DNA of 64,000 bases from Candidatus Heimdallarchaeota archaeon (GTDB lineage Archaea; Asgardarchaeota; Heimdallarchaeia; Heimdallarchaeales; Kariarchaeaceae), in the NCBI GenBank assembly GCA_030149205.1, contig JASBSB010000001.1, positions 519,142-583,141 on the forward strand, read 5' to 3'. The position numbers were made by a program, and so were the translations under genes. Shown piece by piece: positions 26,734 to 35,593 of this stretch (positions within the stretch are counted from its first letter, which is position 1; each line of letters opens with the position of its first letter). The notes under the pieces are model-generated. The model saw only the letters and a list, made by a program, of their open reading frames with translations. It was not told the DNA's origin and did not search any database.

Positions 26734-27567
26734 ATGGTGAATTTCCCATCTGAAGAAGAATTCATTGAAATGATCGAGAAATCGAAACAGAAATCTCTTG
26801 CTAAAGACCCTATAGTCTACATCAAACCGCCCGTGATACTATTAGGGGATATTCACGGAGATGTTGAAAGTCTAGTAAAGGGGATTAAACTTGCAGAAGA
26901 TGAAAACATTGAACAAATTATATTGCTAGGTGACGTGATAGATCGTGGTGAATATCAGATCGAGGTCTTCTTAGAGGTGCTAAAAAAGAGAGAGAATTTG
27001 CAGATTATACATATCAGGGGGAATCATGAGGATCTAAGTATCAGTAATCGATTTGGGTTCATTGAAGTGATAAGAAAGCATTTTTCAGAAAAGGTTGTTG
27101 ATAAAATAGGGGAATATTTTTCTTCATTGAGTGTTGCGTGCATTATTGAAGGAATTGCCTTCTGCGCACATGGCGGGTTTCCTTTGGGAATAAAAGATTT
27201 AAAGCAGATTAGAAAAGATGGTCCAGTTGTTGAGAACCAAATTACCAGAGAAATTCTTTGGAATGATCCAGTTGAAGGATGGAAAAACTACATTGAATTT
27301 GAAAATATTGATGATTTCGGTGATTTACGTATTGATAACCCTCGAGGTATAGGTTATCTATTCACTAAAAGTCAAGCAAAAAAATTTTTGGAGGAACATC
27401 AACTAAAGTACTTAATCAGGGCACATATAGCACTTAGGTCAGGATATATCTGGTATAATGATTACACTCTCTCAGTTTTTTCTTCAGCTTCTGGACCATA
27501 CAAGGGGTTTGAAAGAGCCCAGTTAATCATAAATGAAGAGGGAGAACTGAGATTAAAGAAATTTTGA
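26734..27567 (+). CDS. PPP-family (PP1/PP2A-like) serine/threonine phosphatase
   Basis: 277 residues from ATG 26734; an in-frame TTG lies two codons earlier. The di-metal motifs are complete: GDIHGD (38-43), GDVIDRG (66-72), GNHED (96-100), and His146 in AHGG. The later segment with NPRGIGYLF and LIRAHIAL matches the eukaryotic-type PPP C-terminal half, where the last histidine binds metal. It should dephosphorylate phosphoserine/threonine proteins in the cytosol. It follows the glutamate synthase operon by 27 bases and precedes a membrane nuclease gene by 12, so cotranscription is likely. Confidence 0.9.
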   Translation: MVNFPSEEEFIEMIEKSKQKSLAKDPIVYIKPPVILLGDIHGDVESLVKGIKLAEDENIEQIILLGDVIDRGEYQIEVFLEVLKKRENLQIIHIRGNHEDLSISNRFGFIEVIRKHFSEKVVDKIGEYFSSLSVACIIEGIAFCAHGGFPLGIKDLKQIRKDGPVVENQITREILWNDPVEGWKNYIEFENIDDFGDLRIDNPRGIGYLFTKSQAKKFLEEHQLKYLIRAHIALRSGYIWYNDYTLSVFSSASGPYKGFERAQLIINEEGELRLKKF

Positions 27568-27579
27568 ACACTGGATTTA

Positions 27580-29331
27580 GTGATGAGCCACAAAGATAAT
27601 AACCAACGTGAAAAAAATATATTTGGAAATAGCTTGTCGAAAGGGTTGACTGTAATAATTCTGATTGAAATCTTCCTAATTAGCTTAGGAACCTCTTCAA
27701 ACAGCTTTATCATACCCTCAAGTAGTCATTATCAGAGTCCTATTAATATGAGTGTGAATCAAGGCAGTTCAATTGATCTAACACTAAATATATCCAAAAT
27801 AAACATAGAAAGGGGAAACAATTTTTTCATCCTTTATGGAGTCACGAATAAAACAAATCCAACCCAGTACTTATCTGGCTACGAGTTTCACCTCTACACA
27901 AAAAAAACTTCCAGTAACAGTTCAATTACCCTGTTGAATGGTACCTCTTCTAACTTTTTAGGAAATTTTACTGTAGAAACTTACTTTTCAGAAAAACCTC
28001 TAACAGTTGGGAACTATTCACTGTTTTTAGATGTAAACACAACAAAAGGTATCGTGTCTAAGAATACCACATATAGTATCTTTGCTAGTCCCCAAGCTAA
28101 TGTAATTTTCCGATTTTTCCCAGGAAGTAACCTGAATGTAAATTTAAACCAACTCGTTAACGTTTCTCTAATCATTGAAAATATAGGGGAATCGAACGCA
28201 TTCAATGTCTCTAGTATTGTTCAAAGTTTAAACGAACCAATCGGGATAAATGAAACTATATTTCCAGTTAATATGGCAATCCTCACTCCAAATAAAAGAA
28301 TACAACTCAATTTTACTATCAAACCAACTAGGGTAGGATTAGGCGCTTTAGACCTGCTAACCTCTTATTCAACTATAAACAATGTGAAGACGCTGAAAAC
28401 AATCCAACTATTCATTACAGTTAAACCAAAGTTAGTAGTTGAATTTAACCCAAAAGATCAACTCCTATTTTCGAACACTACAACAGTATCTGTTCAAATA
28501 AGAAACCTTGAGAACTTTTCTGTAATTATTTCGATCTCCTTAACGTCAGACCTAATTAACTTTAACCAACCGATTGAAACAAAAGCTCATGAACTTCCAG
28601 CTCTTTATACTCAAAATATTGAATTCATTGGAAATGTATTAAAAACTGGAGCCGCGTCATTAACACTTACTGTAATTTTCTATGATCAGGACGGGAGTGG
28701 CTCAATCCCTATATTTATTATAACAAGAATTGTGCTCATTCAATCCAACCAAATCCCCCCGTCTCTCTTGACTGATTATTTACTTTTAGTTGTCCAGCTA
28801 CTTGGTTATATCTCACTCGCAATATTGATTTTAGGGAGTGTATGGCTTTATTTTGACAAAGAGAACAGGTATAAACTTATTTCAAGAGTTATTCCCAAGA
28901 ATCCTGCAGATCGACTGAAATTACCAGGTAATTCTATAATTGTAGATGGTTCAAATGTCGCTTGGGAGATTCCCGAAAAAGGTAGAGCAAATTTGAATAA
29001 TTTAGACCTAGCAATTAAAACGCTTAAGAATAAGGGATTCAAGGATATTGTTATTGTGGTAGATGCTGCCCTGAGATATCAGGTTCAAAATAAAGATCAG
29101 TTTGACAAATTGGTGAAAGAAGGAAAACTTAAGGTAATGCCTGCGAAAGTTAATGGAGACCAGTTTATCTTGAGGTTAAGTGATGAACGGAATGCCTTCA
29201 TCTTATCTAATGATTTATTCAAAGAGTTCAGAGAAGAATTTACAAACATTGATGATAAGAGGGTACCGTATACGATTTTAGATGGAATATTATATTTACA
29301 TCCTCTCGCAACCGATCATAAGAGTGAATGA
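27580..29331 (+). CDS. Membrane protein with extracellular CARDB-like domains and a cytoplasmic Zc3h12a-like NYN ribonuclease domain
   Basis: 583 residues. A signal anchor lies at ~22-40. Residues ~45-390 form an exported beta-rich region with many N-x-S/T sites and CARDB-like segments (VSLIIENIGESNAFNVSS). A transmembrane helix follows at ~398-425 (LVVQLLGYISLAILILGSVW). Residues ~443-575 are an NYN/RNase domain: SIIVDGSNVAW (first Asp), VVDAALRY, then VNGDQFILRL and AFILSNDLFKEF, matching the DD...SND block of Zc3h12a/Regnase nucleases. The topology puts the nuclease in the cytosol under an outside sensor. Starts with GTG, or ATG one codon later. Confidence 0.82.
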   Translation: MMSHKDNNQREKNIFGNSLSKGLTVIILIEIFLISLGTSSNSFIIPSSSHYQSPINMSVNQGSSIDLTLNISKINIERGNNFFILYGVTNKTNPTQYLSGYEFHLYTKKTSSNSSITLLNGTSSNFLGNFTVETYFSEKPLTVGNYSLFLDVNTTKGIVSKNTTYSIFASPQANVIFRFFPGSNLNVNLNQLVNVSLIIENIGESNAFNVSSIVQSLNEPIGINETIFPVNMAILTPNKRIQLNFTIKPTRVGLGALDLLTSYSTINNVKTLKTIQLFITVKPKLVVEFNPKDQLLFSNTTTVSVQIRNLENFSVIISISLTSDLINFNQPIETKAHELPALYTQNIEFIGNVLKTGAASLTLTVIFYDQDGSGSIPIFIITRIVLIQSNQIPPSLLTDYLLLVVQLLGYISLAILILGSVWLYFDKENRYKLISRVIPKNPADRLKLPGNSIIVDGSNVAWEIPEKGRANLNNLDLAIKTLKNKGFKDIVIVVDAALRYQVQNKDQFDKLVKEGKLKVMPAKVNGDQFILRLSDERNAFILSNDLFKEFREEFTNIDDKRVPYTILDGILYLHPLATDHKSE

Positions 29332-29380
29332 ACTGAATTCGTAGTTATTGAAACAAAAAACCTAATAAATACCACCAAGA

Positions 29381-30994
29381 TTGTTTCTTGTGAAATTTGA
29401 GATTTTAATAGGATTATTGCTCATTTCAGTGCTAAACTCTACATCTACACCTGATATTGTTACCTCTTTAGAAGATGATTCGTTGATACTTAAACCCAAA
29501 TCTTCTACAAACAAAAATATTATTTTTATGATAGGAGATGGAATGGGTAGCGAAGAAATAAAGCTCGCGAGCTTAATAGAATATGGAATAATTAATGGAT
29601 CCATTTTTGAAGAGTTCCCTAGTCAGGCATGGTATTCTACTGATGATATTCACGGAAAAATAACAGATAGTGCAGCTTCTGGAACTGCTTTGGCAACGGG
29701 CCAGCTGACGGCAAATTCGATGGTTGGGATTGACACAAAATCTGTTCCAATCAAGACAATTCTGGAATATTTAAAAGATGATTTTAATTATTCTACTGGT
29801 ATTGTTACAACAACAGAGATTGCTCATGCAACACCTGCTACGTTTGCAGCACATGCAAAGCATAGAGATTTGAAGACCAAGATTAGAGATCAGCTTCTTT
29901 CTCAAAACATAGACGTGGTACTCGGTGGTGGGTTAGGAGGAACCTACATAGGAGGAAGGTCAGGAGCCCAGAATTTGGCGAATAATCATAATTACACATT
30001 AGTTACCAACACTAGTGAATTAAACCAAATCTCAAATTCCACTGATTCCTTATTGGGTTTATTTGGGTATTATAATATAGATTACGAATTGGAAAGAAAC
30101 CCCCAGGAAAGTCCATCGCTTCAAGAAATGACTAGCAAGGCTCTTCAATTGTTAGATTCAAAGAACAAACCCTTTTTCGTAATGATAGAAGGTGGAAGAA
30201 TAGATCATGCAGGTCATCTGCTAAATTCATTTCAAAACAAAACTATCTACAATGCGTTAGAAACTATTAACTTCGAAAAATCAGTAAGGGTGGCATATGA
30301 ATATGCGAAAGCTCATCCCAACACCATATTAATAACAACTGCAGATCATGAAACCGGGGGATTAAAAGTTCATGACTTTTCAAACCTTGACAAAACACTT
30401 CCTGATGATAAAAATAGTAGAAACAAAAATAACGAGATCAGATATAACCGATCATTACAGATAGATACTAGTTGGTTAACAACATCTCACACAGGTCAAA
30501 AAGTGAGGTTTTCAGGGTACGGATTCGATTTTAACACTTCGAAAATCCAAAAGAACACTGATGTGTTCTGGGCCCTTAATGAGGCGCTAGGTAATTTCCC
30601 TGTGATTCGAACAGACTATCCAAAATCTGGACAAATTGGAAAACTTAGTTTTAGAGTTGTAGGGTCTCAGTTAGAACCAATTAATTATAATTATAGAAGT
30701 ACTGAAGTTCAAAGTGGTAAAGTTGTAATTGGTAATTGGACTGAGTCTACAAAAAATACCACAATTACATTAACCTTTGAAAGTAGTGAAAACACATCAA
30801 TTGTGGTTCAAATACTAGTTAAGGATGTGGAGACCTCTATTAAAACCAGCTCATTAAAGTTCCATCTGGCGATTTATAAGGGTCAAGCACCAATCAGTTC
30901 AACCAACAATGTATCATATCTAAATTCAATGAATCTTGTTTTAGTTTTAATATTTATTTCTTTGAAGTTACGAAAAATTAGAGGGACAAGCTAG
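29381..30994 (+). CDS. Alkaline phosphatase, membrane-anchored (copy A, intact)
   Basis: 537 residues starting at TTG (or GTG 29390). A signal peptide covers ~1-20 and a C-terminal hydrophobic anchor ~515-530 is followed by basic residues. Catalytic parts are complete: MIGDGMG (Asp53), TDSAASGTA with nucleophile Ser97, AHATPATFAAHA, EGGRIDHAGH, TADHETGG and the late histidine in TSHTG. It should hydrolyse phosphate monoesters on the outer cell face. It begins the first of two tandem gene sets in the window; the second copy (40933) lacks the first 123 residues. Confidence 0.93.
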   Translation: MFLVKFEILIGLLLISVLNSTSTPDIVTSLEDDSLILKPKSSTNKNIIFMIGDGMGSEEIKLASLIEYGIINGSIFEEFPSQAWYSTDDIHGKITDSAASGTALATGQLTANSMVGIDTKSVPIKTILEYLKDDFNYSTGIVTTTEIAHATPATFAAHAKHRDLKTKIRDQLLSQNIDVVLGGGLGGTYIGGRSGAQNLANNHNYTLVTNTSELNQISNSTDSLLGLFGYYNIDYELERNPQESPSLQEMTSKALQLLDSKNKPFFVMIEGGRIDHAGHLLNSFQNKTIYNALETINFEKSVRVAYEYAKAHPNTILITTADHETGGLKVHDFSNLDKTLPDDKNSRNKNNEIRYNRSLQIDTSWLTTSHTGQKVRFSGYGFDFNTSKIQKNTDVFWALNEALGNFPVIRTDYPKSGQIGKLSFRVVGSQLEPINYNYRSTEVQSGKVVIGNWTESTKNTTITLTFESSENTSIVVQILVKDVETSIKTSSLKFHLAIYKGQAPISSTNNVSYLNSMNLVLVLIFISLKLRKIRGTS

Positions 30995-31058
30995 GGCACA
31001 CCTCAATTCTTCTGTAAATTAAGCACTAATTTTTAATCAAACCTCTCAGTGGTTGGAT

Positions 31059-31688
31059 ATGGAAGAACAACTTGCTTCCCAGATCACCAAGATTGTCGAG
31101 GGTATAGTAACTGATTTAGACGAATTGGATGAACTCAGAGAAGATGTTATTGCTTTGTCTCGAAAGTTAAATAGAATGTCAGGGAAGGCAATAGCAAGGA
31201 TTGTGAATTTATCTCAAGAGCCCTCATTGATTAAGGGAGCAAGAGAATTCAAAACTGCCCTTGATATTAAGTTGTCAAAATTTACACCGTTTTTTGGGTG
31301 GAACACTGTTAATGATGGACTTGAAGAATTTACTGAGATGGAACTTCTTTATGCGATAATCTCGGATCGAGAGCTTCCCTCTCCACAATCATTAAATATA
31401 CCAAGCTCTATTTGGATAAATGCTTTCTGCGACACTATCGGAGAACTAAGAAGGGTTATACTTCGCTTGTTAATCTCACAAAAGGTTGAGAATGCAAGAA
31501 AATACCTTGATATAATGAATCTAATGTTTGAAAATATTATTGGGATAGAGTATGGAAAACATGTGGCTGGAAATCTTAGGAAAAAAATTGATTACCTGAG
31601 AGTCACTATAGAGAGAACTGAGAGTGATTTCTTACATTCTATGCTAGGGAATCAAATTCAAGACAGTTTGGATGCAAGCGAGGATTAA
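31059..31688 (+). CDS. Translin-family protein (copy A)
   Basis: 209 residues from the ATG that aligns with copy B; an in-frame TTG lies two codons earlier. All-helical. The translin signature is clear: ALSRKLNRMSGKAIARI near the start, PSSIWINAFCDTIGELRRVILRLL in the middle, and RKKIDYLRVTIERTESDFLHS near the end. Eukaryotic translin/TRAX binds nucleic acid and TRAX is an RNase; the conserved acidic positions are partly present but activity is not certain. The gene ends three bases before riboflavin kinase, so the two are translated together. Copy B is at 42287. Confidence 0.85.
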   Translation: MEEQLASQITKIVEGIVTDLDELDELREDVIALSRKLNRMSGKAIARIVNLSQEPSLIKGAREFKTALDIKLSKFTPFFGWNTVNDGLEEFTEMELLYAIISDRELPSPQSLNIPSSIWINAFCDTIGELRRVILRLLISQKVENARKYLDIMNLMFENIIGIEYGKHVAGNLRKKIDYLRVTIERTESDFLHSMLGNQIQDSLDASED

Positions 31689-31691
31689 AAC

Positions 31692-32084
31692 ATGAAATTG
31701 ACTGGAGTTGTCCAAGAAGGCAAAGGAGAAGGTGCAAAATTTATTTCACTCCCCACCTATGATAAAATTTTTACTAAGCTACTAGGGTCTCAACCATTTC
31801 CTGGAACATTAAATGTGAAGATATCTGAAGAAGATGGAAGAGTTGTTACAGAGTTATTTAACAAAAAGGGTCAGAGATTTGAGGAGCTATACTTTCAAAA
31901 TAAGAAGATGGGAGACATAATAGTCATCCCATGTGAAATTGGAGGCTTGTCAAATCATAAATCAGTAATTGTACGACCGCTTTTGACCACTCATCATATC
32001 GATATAATTGAGATTGTTTCTTCTGCACATATTCGGGATATTTTAAATTTGAAAGACCAAGATCAAATCACGGTTGTTGTTTAA
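31692..32084 (+). CDS. ribK: CTP-dependent riboflavin kinase (copy A, intact)
   Basis: 130 residues, the normal length of archaeal RibK. It has GVVQEGKGEGAKFISL at the N terminus (CTP phosphate loop), PFPGTLNVKI around residue 35, and the C-terminal VIVRPLLTTHHIDIIEIVSS and LNLKDQDQITVVV. The enzyme phosphorylates riboflavin to FMN with CTP as donor. The FAD synthetase RibL at 45547 would complete the route to FAD. It is three bases downstream of translin and its stop codon abuts the remnant of glycerate kinase copy A on the other strand. Confidence 0.93.
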   Translation: MKLTGVVQEGKGEGAKFISLPTYDKIFTKLLGSQPFPGTLNVKISEEDGRVVTELFNKKGQRFEELYFQNKKMGDIIVIPCEIGGLSNHKSVIVRPLLTTHHIDIIEIVSSAHIRDILNLKDQDQITVVV

Positions 32085-32640
32085 TTAATAAATTACTACA
32101 AAATACAAGTCTAGTAGATTTACTTCAGTATCTTTTATCTGTATTCCGTATCCTAGAGATGATAAAATATGACCTGAGTTCCCCCCTTATATATTTTTTT
32201 GACACCACCTAATGGAGTTAAATGTTTCCAACTATTCCCAGTAATAATGTAACCTGCATGAGGAGAACTCCCATCTTTGCCATCTGTTGCCAACCCAATA
32301 AAGAACAGGTCCTGTGTTCCTTTCAATTTTTCACTCATAAGTGTTGCGAGAGAGGAAACCCTTCCACCCTTATAATTAAACGCTGGACTTGGAAGCATAA
32401 CTACAGGTTCACCCATCCAGATTAATGTTGTCTTGAGGTTAGTTGAGCTTGAGTCAACCTTGGTCTTAATTATGTTTATCATGTTCTCAGCAACCGATTC
32501 TACATCACCTGATAGATTTACATCAATTACTTCAGATTGAATTTTTAGCTTCGAAAGTTCATCAATTAAATGATCTGCAAAGATCTGACGAGAACAAATT
32601 ACCTTGAAATGATGATTTTGAGGTAGCTCAAATTCATATG
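32085..32640 (-). pseudogene. Glycerate 2-kinase copy A, C-terminal part (split by an insertion, frameshifted)
   Basis: The minus strand encodes the last third of a glycerate kinase: YEFELPQ...VICSRQIFAD, then KTTLIWMGEPVV, GGRVSSLATLMSEKLKGTQ, GLATDGKDGSSPHAGYIITG and the tail to TAA at 32085. It aligns codon by codon with copy B (43313-44635). One base is lost near 32185, so the frame stops early. The homology breaks off at 32640, exactly where the matching N-terminal part (40165-40940) also ends. The two halves were one gene before ~7.5 kb of DNA entered. It cannot make a working enzyme. Confidence 0.88.
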
Positions 32641-32641
32641 G
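32632..32641. repeat. Left direct repeat flanking the insertion (target-site duplication candidate)
   Basis: AATTCATATG here and AATTTATATG at 40165-40174 differ by one base. In the intact copy B the same place in the gene (around 43862) has a single equivalent site. Both lie exactly at the two broken ends of glycerate kinase copy A. Confidence 0.6.
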
Positions 32642-32644
32642 AAG

Positions 32645-32960
32645 ATAAGCATAAGATGTGTTTCATGAATCCTCACCATTTTGATTCTGCTCGAAAAACA
32701 GAAAGAAATTGTCTCTCCAACCTCTTAGGATTCTTTATCCTGTCCAATTTTTTCATTGAAATGAACAATAGGTTTGATTTTTCGGTGGTCTTTTACATCC
32801 CTGCTTCTGTACCTGTGAACAATGGAGTTCTGTGGAGTCTTTCTAAATCTGCTACTTATTTTTCCTCTCAATTTATGCAGATTAATGCGAAATATTTTTC
32901 CTGAGATAGGAGATGTGTTAAGTTCGATATGACCCTTCTGAATCATATTGGAAGATAGGT
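32645..32960. other. Left end of the insertion, no supported gene
   Basis: Both strands hold short open frames (for example 32725-32946 on the minus strand, basic and rich in Arg, Lys and His) but none has a recognisable family, ribosome binding site or codon pattern. It may be the decayed remains of an element gene. I see no RNA structure here. Confidence 0.3.
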
Positions 32961-32962
32961 CT

Positions 32963-32998
32963 GTTGCAACCGTTGTAAAACTCTCTAGGGATTGAACT
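32963..32998 (+). repeat. Lone CRISPR-like repeat unit
   Basis: The unit begins GTTGCAACCGTTGTAAAA and ends CTCTAGGGATTGAAC. It matches the unit at 34735 (shared start GTTGCAACC-TTGTAAA) and the end of the unit at 34810 (TAGGGATTGAA). It lies 1,772 bases from the three-unit array, on the other side of the beta-propeller gene, so the array may have been split. Confidence 0.5.
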
Positions 32999-33092
32999 TT
33001 TCATCAGTTACAAATTATTTTGGAACCATATATAATGTAGCAAAAGGGGATTAATATTAAAACTTATTAAATTTATTTTTACTGATTAAATA

Positions 33093-34223
33093 TTGAAAAG
33101 CACACTTTATTCATTAGTTTTCTTATTGCTTTTATTTAACACCACTAATGCAGCATTTAATTATAGTCTTTCCCAAAATCACACTATAGGCACTTGGGAT
33201 AAGGCTGGGAATGGTAACCTACTTAACAATCCAACCTCCATTTTTCAGGATCATATAAACGATACCTTTATTGTCTCAGACTCACAAAATGGAAGAGTAT
33301 TACAGTTTAATTCAAGCACATGGAACAAGATTCATGAAATTACACCCCTTTACCCAAATCTAACCAAAGTAAAAACAGTTTATGATACAATACTACAAAG
33401 AAATGGAACATTTACCTCTATACTTGCCAAAGGAAGAATTATCTCATATCAACTTGATGGGAAAATAATTCAATCAATAACTATCCCTTTTCTCCCTGAT
33501 GATACTGTTTTTTTTCAAAATGGAAAGTATGTTCATTTAGGCTATGACTCAGTTGAAAATAAAATATTGGTACAGTTTCCACTTACAATTAATGGTGTAA
33601 GAAGAGTTAGAGTTACAACGCTAGAAACAATAAAATTGAATATGTCAGAAAGTAATTTTCTGACAAAAGACATTTATGCGGAGTCTCAATTTTCATATAT
33701 CGATGGTTCACCTGCCGCTTTAAGTCAATTCTATTATCAAAACGGAACAGTAGCCTTACAAATAAAAAAATTTGGCATGATCAATGGGAAATACAATATA
33801 ACATCAACTTTCTTAGTCCCTTACGCATCTATAGGGTCAATGACGGGATGGCTAAAATTGAAAAATGGATACTTGTTTTCCACAGCAAATGGAGTTTTAG
33901 TCTATGACCTTATGATGAATCTAGTTAACAAATTTAATGACTTAAATGGTTTTGGCAAATTTGACCAAGTAAGTTCCATAGTATATGATCCAATTAGCAA
34001 CCTAGTTATCTTATCATTGGCTTCAAAAAATTTTGTTATTGGAATTAAGGTTCTTACCCTTACATTAGATCCCACTGTTTCTAACTCAGCAACACAGACT
34101 GAGTTGTTAATTTGGATACCTGTAACTTTGCTTAGGCTAATAGTTTTAGCTGTTATATTGATAACTATAATACTAGTAATTATAGTTATCAAACGCAGAT
34201 TTATTGTTAATAGATCTGCTTAA
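33093..34223 (+). CDS. Secreted, membrane-anchored NHL-like beta-propeller protein
   Basis: 376 residues starting at TTG. A signal peptide covers ~1-20 and a single transmembrane helix lies at ~345-366, followed by a basic tail, so the body is outside the cell. Residues ~30-330 show weak NHL-like repeats: GTWDKAGNGNLLNNPTSIF, DTFIVSDSQNGRVLQFN and later STANGVLVYD. Many N-x-S/T sites are present. No catalytic motif is seen, so a binding or adhesion role is likely. It lies inside the insertion, between the lone CRISPR-like repeat and the three-unit array. Confidence 0.7.
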   Translation: MKSTLYSLVFLLLLFNTTNAAFNYSLSQNHTIGTWDKAGNGNLLNNPTSIFQDHINDTFIVSDSQNGRVLQFNSSTWNKIHEITPLYPNLTKVKTVYDTILQRNGTFTSILAKGRIISYQLDGKIIQSITIPFLPDDTVFFQNGKYVHLGYDSVENKILVQFPLTINGVRRVRVTTLETIKLNMSESNFLTKDIYAESQFSYIDGSPAALSQFYYQNGTVALQIKKFGMINGKYNITSTFLVPYASIGSMTGWLKLKNGYLFSTANGVLVYDLMMNLVNKFNDLNGFGKFDQVSSIVYDPISNLVILSLASKNFVIGIKVLTLTLDPTVSNSATQTELLIWIPVTLLRLIVLAVILITIILVIIVIKRRFIVNRSA

Positions 34224-34734
34224 TTAGACAAATAAATTTATAGTCTCCTCAAATGGTTCGAAAAACAGTCTGAAGATAGAAAATCTGAATGTTACCCTGT
34301 TCAAAAGCTGATCTAAAGGTCGCTTTATTTTATCTGCATATCTTACCCATTCTCAAACCTTTAGCTTTCAAAGAAAAGGAATCATCATTACTTGAATTAC
34401 AATTTAGTTTGTTTTTAATTTTCAGATGATACAAATTGTTCATACGAAGAGATTATATTTTAAAAGGCAAATGTGAAGATAAGGAATGGCTCTAAATAAT
34501 AAATAGTATTATTTCAGTGAACTGTAGAGGGTGGAAAAATTGTGGAATTCAATAAATTTAATGATGTTTTATTTTAATAACTCAGATATTTTTCCCACAA
34601 AACCGGTAAATATTGTGTAATTCCTTATACATTTTCTGGACCAGAGAATGCCAAAAATTGAAAATTTCACTGCATTGTTTCTGTGATGAAATTTGAAATA
34701 CATAAATACAAGGCTTCCTCATGGAAGACACAGG
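34224..34734. other. AT-rich gap before the CRISPR-like array
   Basis: No gene is supported in these ~510 bases. The last ~100 bases directly before the first repeat are AT-rich and could be a former CRISPR leader, but no leader motif can be confirmed. No cas gene is nearby. Confidence 0.3.
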
Positions 34735-34921
34735 GTTGCAACCATTGTAAATCCCTTCTAGGGATCGAAGTCTGTAACAGTATGTAAGCAGATACTCCTT
34801 AGATGCGTTGTTGCAATTGTGTTAGAACCCTTTTAGGGATTGAAACTGCTTGGCTTTATACTTTGCTAAATGTTGACGGATCAAGTTGAAACTGGCTTAG
34901 ACCCTTGTAGGGTTTGAAATT
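34735..34921 (+). CRISPR. Degenerate three-repeat CRISPR-like array
   Basis: Repeat starts are at 34735, 34810 and 34885, an exact 75 base period: 37 base repeats and 38 base spacers (34772-34809 and 34847-34884). The middle unit is the best form: it starts GTTGCAATTG and ends CCCTTTTAGGGATTGAAAC, whose inner palindrome CCCTTTTAGGG and GAAAC end are typical of type I repeats. The outer two differ from it at many positions but keep GTTG, CCCT-TAGGG and GAA. The two spacers are unrelated to each other. With so few and such diverged repeats and no cas genes, this is a relic. Confidence 0.68.
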
Positions 34922-34972
34922 AAAGGGTTGATCTGAAATATTGGTTTAAATCGTTTTAATGTTTACGGGATG

Positions 34973-35593
34973 TTATTCAATTCTACCTGGCACAATCCTT
35001 TTGTTTTCAATGAGGTAGTGTTTGTGTCCAGATTTATGCAGCGACTTTGAGTGACTAACCACAACAATTGTCTTCCCTTGCTCGTGTAGTGAATTTAATA
35101 TAGAAATGATTAGAGATATATTGTTTATGTCTAAGCTCGACGTGGGTTCATCAATGAAAAGGACATCTGGAGCATGCATTAGGCTATAGGCGAATGAGGA
35201 TTTGATGAGTTCACCACCTGAAATCTCATCAGGATAGCTGTTTTTGACAATTTGTAGTTGAAATTCGCTTAACAGGTTTTCTGCTATACTTGGGTCTTCT
35301 TTTACAAACAGTAAGTTTTCATAAATTGTAAGGTAAGGATGAAGAAATGGTTCTTGTGGAATGTAGATGCATTTTTCTGGGTTCTTCACCACTATAGTTC
35401 CAGATACTGGACTTAATTCTTGAATCATTAGTTTGAGAAGGCTGGTTTTGCCAGACCCTGATGGACCACCAATGCTTATCCAATCATTTTGTTTTACCTT
35501 GAAATCAAGATTTTCGAAAACTGTCAAACTTAGATCTTTCCTGATAAAATATCTTAGGTCAACATTTTTCAAGCTGACAATAGTTTCAGGCAT
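34973..35593 (-). CDS. ABC transporter ATP-binding protein (second ATPase)
   Basis: 206 residues from the ATG at 35593, which has GGGAG three bases upstream. It has Walker A GPSGSGKTS, a Q-loop in YIPQEPFLHPYLT, the signature SGGEL, Walker B VLFIDEPTSSLD and the H-loop in VVVSHSK. It is shorter than usual but complete, most like LolD/MacB-type ATPases that serve FtsX permeases. It overlaps the end of the first ATPase by eight bases and is the last gene of the permease-ATPase-ATPase operon. Confidence 0.9.
   Translation of the reverse strand: MPETIVSLKNVDLRYFIRKDLSLTVFENLDFKVKQNDWISIGGPSGSGKTSLLKLMIQELSPVSGTIVVKNPEKCIYIPQEPFLHPYLTIYENLLFVKEDPSIAENLLSEFQLQIVKNSYPDEISGGELIKSSFAYSLMHAPDVLFIDEPTSSLDINNISLIISILNSLHEQGKTIVVVSHSKSLHKSGHKHYLIENKRIVPGRIE

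Noticed and set aside
32725..32946. Minus-strand basic open frame at the left end of the insertion, considered as a Cas or transposase remnant
   Set aside because: No catalytic motif of any Cas or transposase family could be seen; not enough to call.
34735..34921. The repeats as transposon ends instead of CRISPR
   Set aside because: The exact 75 base period with unrelated 38 base spacers and the GGGATTGAAAC end fit CRISPR better.
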